DNA of 12,317 nt from Chlorobiota bacterium (GTDB lineage: Bacteria; Bacteroidota; Ignavibacteria; Kapaibacteriales; NICIL-2): assembly GCA_003695605.1 (NCBI GenBank), contig RFIK01000039.1:1-12317 (forward strand), in the 5' to 3' direction. Positions 7,109 through 12,317 of this stretch are shown here, one piece after another. Numbering within the stretch: the stretch's first letter is position 1; each line of letters opens with the position of its first letter. The position numbers and the translations under genes were made by a program. The notes under the pieces were generated by a model. It searched no databases. It saw only the letters and a program-made list of their open reading frames with translations, and was not told the DNA's origin.

Positions 7109-8131
7109 ATGAATAAGGTCGCACTTGCGCTCGTAGGAGCAGGAAACATTGCGCAGAGCATCCACCTCCCAATTCTGCGGCGGTTGCCGTCGGTGGAGCT
7201 TGTTGCGATCTGTGACCGAAACTATTCGAAAGCGCGGGCAGTTGCTGAGCGCTACGACGTCCCGTATGCTGTGCGTACCGTCGAAGAGCTTCGCTCGCTC
7301 CCGATAGCGGCTGTGGACGTCTGCAGCTCGACCACTACGCATGCAGAACTTGTCTCGGCGTGTATCGAAGCGGGGTGGGATACCTTCGTTGAGCGTCCCC
7401 TTGCACTAACCAGCGATGAGGCAGCGCTGCTTGCAGCAAAAGCCCGCCGGCAGGGCGTCAAGCTCATGGTAGGCATGAACCATCGGTTTCGCAGCGACGT
7501 TGTTTTGATGAAGAACTACATCGAGCAACAGCAGCTCGGGCACGTCTACTACGCGAAAGCGGGGTGGCTCAAACCATTTATGGGCGATAACCGTCTGCAG
7601 ATGCTCGCGATGCAGCACGGCCGTGGTGTTCTCTTCGAACTTGGGCTTGTAATCGTGGATTTGCTGCTCTATCTGTTCCGCTCGACGACTGTACGGTCGG
7701 TATCAGCATCACTGTTCTACAATGCACACCCGACAGTTGAAGATGTCGCGATTGCGACGCTCAACTTTGCTGATGGCAGCGTTGCATCGCTCGAGACGAG
7801 TTGGTCATTGGTTCGACCGGAGGACCTCTTCTACTGCAACGTGTACGGACGGAATGGAAGTGCGTTCATCAATCCATTCAAGGTCGTCCGTCAGCGTGAA
7901 TCTGGCGTTTCGATCATCGCCCCACCGCAACGCGGGTCGAACGTGGAAACCTACACGCGGGCGTACGAAGCGGAACTCAAGCACTTTATCGCCGGCGTCC
8001 AAGGATTAGTGCCGATTATCTCGACAGCAGACGAGGCAGTCGAGCGGATGCGCGTTATCGAAGCCCTCTATCAGTCTGCACTGCAGCAAGCAGAGGTGCA
8101 AGTTCCAGGGGATGACTGCGTGTACGCTTAG
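7109..8131 (+). CDS. Gfo/Idh/MocA-family protein with substituted catalytic motifs
   Basis: A 340-residue protein with the family's two-domain plan. The N-terminal Rossmann domain has VGAGNIAQSIHLPIL (9-23) for NAD(P), an acidic end of beta 2 at CDR (35-37), and SSTTTHAE (73-80). The C-terminal alpha/beta domain follows from about 125, with GMNHRF at 122-127. Family members oxidise or reduce sugars and related polyols. The usual catalytic Lys of EKP is Arg here (ERP, 95-97). The family block DxGxHxxD is replaced by ELGLVIVD (177-184), losing the first Asp and the catalytic His. Those changes argue against the standard hydride-transfer mechanism, so a binding, regulatory or altered catalytic role is possible. 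An AAAGGAGG ribosome site supports the start, and a strong terminator follows 47 nt after the stop, so it is probably monocistronic. Substrate unknown; family assignment is firm. Confidence 0.88.
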   Translation: MNKVALALVGAGNIAQSIHLPILRRLPSVELVAICDRNYSKARAVAERYDVPYAVRTVEELRSLPIAAVDVCSSTTTHAELVSACIEAGWDTFVERPLALTSDEAALLAAKARRQGVKLMVGMNHRFRSDVVLMKNYIEQQQLGHVYYAKAGWLKPFMGDNRLQMLAMQHGRGVLFELGLVIVDLLLYLFRSTTVRSVSASLFYNAHPTVEDVAIATLNFADGSVASLETSWSLVRPEDLFYCNVYGRNGSAFINPFKVVRQRESGVSIIAPPQRGSNVETYTRAYEAELKHFIAGVQGLVPIISTADEAVERMRVIEALYQSALQQAEVQVPGDDCVYA

Positions 8132-8178
8132 AAAAACGCTCGCGTCTGCGATCTAACCATCCCCGAGTATATCAACGA

Positions 8179-8220
8179 AAGCGGTCGCTTGTAGCCAGAC
8201 GCGGCCGCTTGTTGTTTTTA
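8179..8220 (+). terminator. Rho-independent terminator after the Gfo/Idh/MocA gene
   Basis: AAGCGG-T-CGC (8179-8188) pairs with GCG-G-CCGCTT (8201-8210): nine Watson-Crick pairs and one U-G wobble around a 12-nt loop. GTTGTTTTT follows. The left arm can also fold on itself (AAGCG-GT-CGCTT, 8179-8190), so two alternative hairpins exist. Confidence 0.8.
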
Positions 8221-8241
8221 TACCTTGAAATAGTATTTTCG
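8212..8241 (+). promoter_or_regulatory. Candidate Bacteroidota-type promoter for the 8274-10882 unit
   Basis: TTG at 8212-8214 and TATTTTCG at 8234-8241 are separated by 19 nt, matching the Bacteroidota layout of a -33 TTTG-like and a -7 TAnnTTTG element (one mismatch in the -7). The -33 element lies in the T-rich tail of the preceding terminator. This is the best-supported promoter candidate in the window. Confidence 0.5.
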
Positions 8242-8263
8242 GACGCATGTCGAACAATTGATT

Positions 8264-8268
8264 GGAGG
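8264..8268 (+). promoter_or_regulatory. Ribosome binding site (GGAGG) that selects ATG 8274
   Basis: GGAGG sits 5 nt before ATG 8274. The in-frame TTG at 8262 overlaps this site and would extend the protein by four residues ahead of the signal peptide, so ATG 8274 is preferred. Confidence 0.7.
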
Positions 8269-8273
8269 TCGCG

Positions 8274-9209
8274 ATGATTCCGCGGCAGATGCGTGCACTG
8301 ATAGGGATGTTCGCCCTTGTGCTCGTTGGAACTTCTGCCCAGCAGCGGCAGCATGACATGGCAATCTTCGACACGCTCGCAGGGAAAACCGTCATCAAGC
8401 TCTATTCGAAGGGGGTACTCGATACGATCATTGTGTGGGACAAAAAATCCCCAGCGAAGAACAATTCGGTGCAATCTCGGCAGGAGACGAACAAGTTCTC
8501 GCGCGAACGTACCACGTCTCCGACGGCGCCCACGTTTCCAGACAAATCTCGTGCAGATCGTTCGCGTCAACAAGATGATGCTTCGTGGAACGCGTTGGTC
8601 AACCATGGAACGGAAGCCCTGGAATATTTGAAAAAGATCAAGCAGTACTGGCAACAAGCCGCTGAGTACCGAAAGCAAGCTGAGCGCTACGCGAAAAATG
8701 CCGAGCACTATGCGAAAGCAGCCGAGCGCTGTGCAAAGGAGGCTGAGCGATTAGCAAAAGAGCCAAAGGTTTCCCCACAACAGAGCCAGCGGTTTAATCA
8801 GGATGCACCCGCCCACCCACAACTTGACGATCGAGTTGCTCAGCCGCCACTCCTACTCTATCCTCCAGAAATTCAGCTGCCGCCAGCACCGCGATTTGAG
8901 GAAGATGCGCAGCTCGATTCCGTGCGGCAAAGAATGCAACGAGAACTTGACAACATCCGCGATTTCCTGCGTCAGCAGCATTGGCAATCGTATACCCAAG
9001 ACACTGCAGTGGGGCAGGTTTTTGATCTCAATGCCCTCGATCGCATGATAAAGGATTTCGAAGCAGCCTATCAGCAAGCACTGTCGGATTTTGATGCCAT
9101 CACCAAGCGCTCCATTGAACAGCTCCGCAAGATGATGGAACAACTCCAACCAAAGCTGGAGCAACTTCATCGCGAGCTTGAACGTCACTACCGTCGCGAA
9201 CGTCGCTGA
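8274..9209 (+). CDS. Secreted coiled-coil protein with five tandem heptad repeats, unknown function
   Basis: I do not recognise a family. The 311-residue protein begins with a typical Sec signal peptide: basic MIPRQMR, hydrophobic core to about residue 18, probable cleavage after TSA near 22, and no lipobox cysteine. After a short charged region comes a helix with five consecutive 7-residue units at 129-163 (bases 8658-8762): AAEYRKQ, AERYAKN, AEHYAKA, AERCAKE, AERLAKE. A Pro-rich linker follows (about 178-207, with LYPPEIQLPPAP), and then a long Glu/Gln/Arg-rich helical C-terminus that ends RHYRRERR. Periplasmic or surface location and coiled-coil oligomerisation are inferred from this. It is probably transcribed from its own promoter and lies 5 nt ahead of nadB. 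The Ala-rich heptads recall murein-lipoprotein or TolA-like helices only in composition; no homology is claimed. Confidence 0.8.
   Translation: MIPRQMRALIGMFALVLVGTSAQQRQHDMAIFDTLAGKTVIKLYSKGVLDTIIVWDKKSPAKNNSVQSRQETNKFSRERTTSPTAPTFPDKSRADRSRQQDDASWNALVNHGTEALEYLKKIKQYWQQAAEYRKQAERYAKNAEHYAKAAERCAKEAERLAKEPKVSPQQSQRFNQDAPAHPQLDDRVAQPPLLLYPPEIQLPPAPRFEEDAQLDSVRQRMQRELDNIRDFLRQQHWQSYTQDTAVGQVFDLNALDRMIKDFEAAYQQALSDFDAITKRSIEQLRKMMEQLQPKLEQLHRELERHYRRERR
8658..8762 (+). repeat. Five tandem 21-bp units encoding heptads
   Basis: Five in-frame 21-bp units start at 8658, 8679, 8700, 8721 and 8742. The protein consensus is A-E-R-Y-A-K-x. Base identity between units is imperfect, so the array is under protein-level constraint or is an old duplication. 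Confidence 0.8.
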
Positions 9210-9214
9210 TTCGG

Positions 9215-10882
9215 ATGCCGCAGTACGCTGACTACGTCGTCGTTGGAAGTGGAATTGCAGGGCTGTATTTTGCGCTCAAAGTTTCGGACAGTGGCAGTGT
9301 CGTCGTTCTAACGAAAAAGCAGCAGGCCGAATCAAACACGAACTACGCTCAAGGCGGCATCAGCGCCGCTATTGCGGAGACCGACTCGTTCGATGCGCAT
9401 ATCGAGGATACTCTTCGCGCTGGTGCAGGGCTGTGCCATCGGTCGGCAGTAGAAGTGATGGTTCGCAGTGCTCCCCACGTCATCGAGGAGCTCCGGATGC
9501 TCGGGGTGCACTTTACCCGACGCGGACGCACACTCGATCTCGGCAGAGAAGGTGGACACAGCCACAACCGTATCGTCCATGCACGGGATGCAACGGGGCG
9601 TGCAATCGAAGCAGCACTGCTCGATGCCTTAGCAAAACGGACTACCGTTCACATCGTCGAGCATGCGACCGCAGTTGAGCTCATGACGGACCATCACCGC
9701 CGCAGTGGAAAGCGCGCAGCGTCGCCAACGTGCTATGGTGTCTATGCACTCTTGCCAAATGGGCAGGTCGAGCGGTTCTTTGCACGCGCAACGTTGCTGG
9801 CAACTGGTGGATGCGGGCAAGTCTATGCGCATACGACCAATCCACCGATTGCAACGGGAGATGGGGTTGCTATGGCATACCGTGCCGGTGCAACCATCGC
9901 CAATATGGAATTCATCCAGTTCCATCCTACTGCGCTTTATGATCCCAGCCGTCCAGGGCCGGCGTTCTTGATTAGTGAGGCAGTTCGGGGTGCCGGTGCG
10001 GTGCTCCGCAATGGCGGTGGTGAACGCTTCATGGTGCGCTATGACGACCGTGCGGAACTTGCCCCGCGCGATGTAGTCGCTCTCGCAATTGACCACGAGA
10101 TGAAAATGCGCGGCGATCGGCACGTTTGGCTCGATCTTCGGCACATGGAGCAACGAGAAGTGTGGGAACGCTTCCCAACAATTGCGCGCGAGTGCGCACG
10201 GCGCGGTATTCAGCTTCCGGAGGACATGATCCCTGTTGTTCCTGCGGCACACTACTGCTGCGGGGGTGTCTGGACGGACTTGCACGGCCGAACAAGTATT
10301 CGGCGACTATTCGCGTGCGGCGAAGTTGCATGCACCGGTGTGCACGGTGCGAATCGGCTCGCGAGCAACTCACTGCTCGAAGGTGTCGTGTTTGCTGAGC
10401 GTGCTGCATCGTATCTGGGTACGCATCCCCCCCCACCGCTTGGGGCCGAATTCGATGAGATTCTGCCCTGGGATGACAGCGGAACAACAAACGCTGAAGA
10501 ATGGGTGCTCATTGCGCATGACCGACAGGAGTTGCAGTCGGTCATGTGGGATTACGTGGGGATCGTGCGATCGGAGTTACGCCTCGAGCGAGCATTACGA
10601 CGGATCGAGCTCTTACGCGAGGAGGTCGAGGAATTCTACCGTCGCACGAAGCTCATACCAGAGCTGATCGAGCTCCGCAACATGATAACTGTGGCATGGC
10701 TGATTGCGCAGAGTGCATTGCACCGGAAGGAAAGTCGGGGTCTGCATACGATGAGCGACTACCCGTTAACCGATGACACACGTTGGCGCTGCGATACGCT
10801 TCTTCGGCAAGGAGGAACTTGGTGTCGGCCAATCGAGGACGATCCGAATACCATTTCGAAAAGCAGTGAACGCAGTGATTGA
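9215..10882 (+). CDS. nadB: L-aspartate oxidase
   Basis: This 555-residue FAD enzyme (E. coli NadB is 540) oxidises L-aspartate to iminoaspartate, the first step of de novo NAD synthesis, feeding quinolinate synthase NadA. The FAD-binding VVGSGIAGL is near the N-terminus (GxGxxG 11-16). TNYAQGGISAA (42-52) and REGGHSHNRIVHARDATGR (111-129, with E112) follow. Active-site residues line up with those known in E. coli: H237 in QFHPTAL (E. coli H244), R285 in APRDVV (R290), H346 in AAHYCCGG (H351) and R381 in GANRLASNSLLEG (R386). A helical C-terminal domain completes it. NadA and NadC are not in the window. The ATG is 5 nt after the upstream stop, with no clear Shine-Dalgarno sequence, which suggests cotranscription and perhaps translational coupling. 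A run of eight C at 10427-10434 encodes the PPPP stretch; the frame is intact. Confidence 0.96.
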   Translation: MPQYADYVVVGSGIAGLYFALKVSDSGSVVVLTKKQQAESNTNYAQGGISAAIAETDSFDAHIEDTLRAGAGLCHRSAVEVMVRSAPHVIEELRMLGVHFTRRGRTLDLGREGGHSHNRIVHARDATGRAIEAALLDALAKRTTVHIVEHATAVELMTDHHRRSGKRAASPTCYGVYALLPNGQVERFFARATLLATGGCGQVYAHTTNPPIATGDGVAMAYRAGATIANMEFIQFHPTALYDPSRPGPAFLISEAVRGAGAVLRNGGGERFMVRYDDRAELAPRDVVALAIDHEMKMRGDRHVWLDLRHMEQREVWERFPTIARECARRGIQLPEDMIPVVPAAHYCCGGVWTDLHGRTSIRRLFACGEVACTGVHGANRLASNSLLEGVVFAERAASYLGTHPPPPLGAEFDEILPWDDSGTTNAEEWVLIAHDRQELQSVMWDYVGIVRSELRLERALRRIELLREEVEEFYRRTKLIPELIELRNMITVAWLIAQSALHRKESRGLHTMSDYPLTDDTRWRCDTLLRQGGTWCRPIEDDPNTISKSSERSD

Positions 10883-10888
10883 GGGGGA

Positions 10889-10928
10889 CTACTACACAGA
10901 AACAGATCGAGCGCTCTGTGTCTGGTAG
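10889..10928 (+). terminator. Stem-loop just after nadB, possible terminator without U-tract
   Basis: ACACAGA (10894-10900) and TCTGTGT (10915-10921) form a perfect 7-bp stem with a 14-nt loop. CTAC (10889-10892) with GTAG (10925-10928) extends it by 4 bp beyond a small internal loop. It begins 6 nt after the nadB stop. No T-run follows, so termination would need another factor; a 3' stabilising hairpin is equally possible. Confidence 0.4.
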
Positions 10929-11057
10929 AAACTTGCAGGTGGAAAATATGGGGAATTTTTTCGCGATTATTTCATGTACGTAATGGAGAATTTTGCCATT
11001 GAGCAAGCCCTTCTGAGGTGTTGGATGTCTGCTGCCAACAAGTCGTTATATCATTGC

Positions 11058-11061
11058 GAGG
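11058..11061 (+). promoter_or_regulatory. Ribosome binding site (GAGG) for the open frame at the right edge
   Basis: GAGG lies 6 nt before ATG 11068, the first ATG in a frame that is closed upstream by TGA at 11014-11016. It supports this start moderately. Confidence 0.5.
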
Positions 11062-11067
11062 TCTGCC

Positions 11068-12317
11068 ATGGCTATCAATGCATCCTTGGTGTACGACAGG
11101 TACTTCGGTCGCAATGCCAGGCGTGTACCACTGTGGAAAGGCAGAGATGAGAATGGTACCGTAACTATCTTGCGCGATGCCCAGCAGCAATTCGAGTTGG
11201 ATGTTGCGTTCTGGTATGGCACCCTCACGCGTGGCAATCGGGATGAAAGAGAGTTCATCCGCCGAGTTTTTGTGGTACTCTACTATGGGGGACTCATGTA
11301 TCGGAGCGAGCAAGGGTGGTTGCCATGGTCATCGAGTGGTATTCCTATTGCGTCGGTACTCTCCCATGGAGGGCGCGTATTGATCCAACTTCCCAAAGCA
11401 AGTGGCGCAGCAGCGGATGCGTTCTTCGACTGGTTGCAAGGCCCTAGCAAAATCATTGAACGTAACCGACGACTAGCCGCAACACACGGCATCGAATATC
11501 TTCCATATTCGGAACGAGAATCGCTTGGGATGGGGCGACGGCATCGAATAAAAGAGACGAAGCATGGGCAGCGTCACTACGGTGTCAACATTAGTTTGGG
11601 TGGTACCGGGAACATCAATCCTATTTCGGGCAATAAGATTGATTCCAATGGAGAACATGGTCACCTCTACGTTTTCTACCTGCCCCCGACGGCAGACGAT
11701 TACGGTGGTTTGCTCATTGGTTGTGAAGGTTCAGCACCGATTGATGCCTGGGACAATCGTCCTGGGCGTGCACCAGGGGCTCCACGTCCCGGGAAAGCAG
11801 CATTTGCTCCCTATGCTGCTCGTGCGTTCATCAAGGACAAAGTCTTTCACGACCCATCGCTGTTCACTCCAGATCAAACTGGCGGTTACCACAAATTCGG
11901 TGAGCGTCAGCAATTTTCCCCGACCGGTAATGGCAAATGGGACGAGCTTGGCTGTGGCCCCTGCCGCGTTTACAATGCGTTGATTGTGGATCTGGTTCCG
12001 ACAGGCTGGAAAATTCTCACTTCGTATGCCGATCGCTTCACCCCTGACTTGCTGGGGATGAGCGGCATACCACCAATCAATGTTCGGACACCACGCTTCC
12101 CGAAGATTCTTACTCATACGTGCCTGACCGAAGGAAACCTCAAACGAATGGCAGCCATCGCGCACGATCGTGCAAAGGACTGGACAACGATTTCGAAAGG
12201 CAAAGACCCCTTGGTCAAAGATTACAATGCATCCAGCAAAAAAAGCGGTAATCCTCTGGGGAACCACATCGCTAAAAAGCCGATGAATCTCATCAATCCC
12301 TCGATCAGTCAAATTGC
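11068..12317 (+). CDS. Unrecognised large protein, 3' truncated by the window edge
   Basis: From ATG 11068 the frame stays open to the last base: 416 codons plus two bases with no stop, so the C-terminus lies outside. The N-terminus reads MAINASLVYDRYFGRNARRV, with no signal peptide and no membrane helix. An alpha/beta-looking first part (to about 140) is followed by a basic stretch, ERESLGMGRRHRIKETKHGQ (about 150-169). Next is a Gly/Pro-rich part with GEHGHLYVFYLPP (H197, H199), GGLLIGCEGSAP, a PGRAPGAPRPGK turn-rich segment (about 232-243), TPDQTGGYHKFGE, and CGPC (296-299) in ELGCGPCRVYNALIVDL. The end visible is Lys-rich. I know no family with this combination. CGPC equals the thioredoxin motif, but nothing around it looks like thioredoxin. 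Sampled 60-base blocks run about 43-47% G+C against about 55% in nadB, which hints at horizontal gain. A secreted effector, toxin or other accessory protein is possible but unproven. Confidence 0.75.
   Translation, partial: MAINASLVYDRYFGRNARRVPLWKGRDENGTVTILRDAQQQFELDVAFWYGTLTRGNRDEREFIRRVFVVLYYGGLMYRSEQGWLPWSSSGIPIASVLSHGGRVLIQLPKASGAAADAFFDWLQGPSKIIERNRRLAATHGIEYLPYSERESLGMGRRHRIKETKHGQRHYGVNISLGGTGNINPISGNKIDSNGEHGHLYVFYLPPTADDYGGLLIGCEGSAPIDAWDNRPGRAPGAPRPGKAAFAPYAARAFIKDKVFHDPSLFTPDQTGGYHKFGERQQFSPTGNGKWDELGCGPCRVYNALIVDLVPTGWKILTSYADRFTPDLLGMSGIPPINVRTPRFPKILTHTCLTEGNLKRMAAIAHDRAKDWTTISKGKDPLVKDYNASSKKSGNPLGNHIAKKPMNLINPSISQI

Noticed and set aside
6891..7109. 72-codon + frame between the phosphorylase and the Gfo/Idh/MocA gene
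   Set aside because: It starts inside the phosphorylase, crosses a probable terminator, and ends in His-rich sequence at the next ribosome site.
8658..8762. Tandem repeats as a CRISPR array
   Set aside because: There are no spacers; the 21-bp units are contiguous, in frame and encode heptads.
9629..10285. 218-codon - strand frame antisense to nadB
   Set aside because: It is a shadow of a fully conserved NadB coding region.
11953..11964. Thioredoxin-like domain at CGPC in the right-edge protein
   Set aside because: The flanking residues lack the thioredoxin FWA.WC context and the cis-proline strand, so the four-residue match is probably coincidental.
11564..12312. Other frames (11564-11983 + and 11731-12312 -) over the right-edge gene
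   Set aside because: Both fall inside the continuous 416-codon frame starting at 11068, which has a better start; their products are Cys/Trp-rich without domain structure.

Overview
The window reads as chromosomal DNA from a member of the Bacteroidota/Chlorobiota-Ignavibacteria-Kapabacteria side of the FCB group. This is inferred from four things: a probable SprA C-terminus, a DUF2723 membrane protein, a Bacteroidota-style RavA/MoxR ATPase, and upstream motifs resembling the Bacteroidota -7 element TAnnTTTG. G+C is in the mid-50s per cent for most of the window. There is no tRNA, rRNA, CRISPR array, transposase or phage gene in view.

Layout. (1) Positions 1-409: the C-terminus of a large outer-membrane protein, probably SprA of the type IX secretion system, on the + strand. 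(2) 503-2332: a DUF2723 (TMEM260-like) polytopic membrane protein on the - strand, convergent with the SprA end. (3) 2511-3938: a RavA-type MoxR AAA+ ATPase, divergent from DUF2723. (4) 3984-4319: a thioredoxin on the - strand; its 3' end faces RavA across a long inverted repeat that probably ends both transcripts. (5) 4506-6913: a sensor histidine kinase and a purine nucleoside phosphorylase joined by an ATGA overlap, followed by a candidate terminator. (6) 7109-8131: a Gfo/Idh/MocA-family protein that has lost the usual catalytic residues, followed by a strong terminator. (7) 8274-10882: a secreted coiled-coil protein with five tandem heptads, then L-aspartate oxidase (NadB) 5 nt downstream. 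(8) 11068 to the right edge: a long open frame with no stop before the window ends. It encodes at least 416 residues of an unrecognised protein in DNA of visibly lower G+C.

The genes do not form one pathway. The recognisable ones are housekeeping: secretion or cell surface, protein remodelling, redox, signalling, purine salvage and de novo NAD synthesis. The most unusual items are the open frame at the right edge, the Gfo/Idh/MocA protein with altered active-site motifs, the kinase-phosphorylase pairing, the secreted heptad protein coupled to nadB, and an octamer TATTTT(T/C)G (or one-off variant) that recurs, correctly oriented, upstream of five genes. No complete new defence or mobile system can be demonstrated here.
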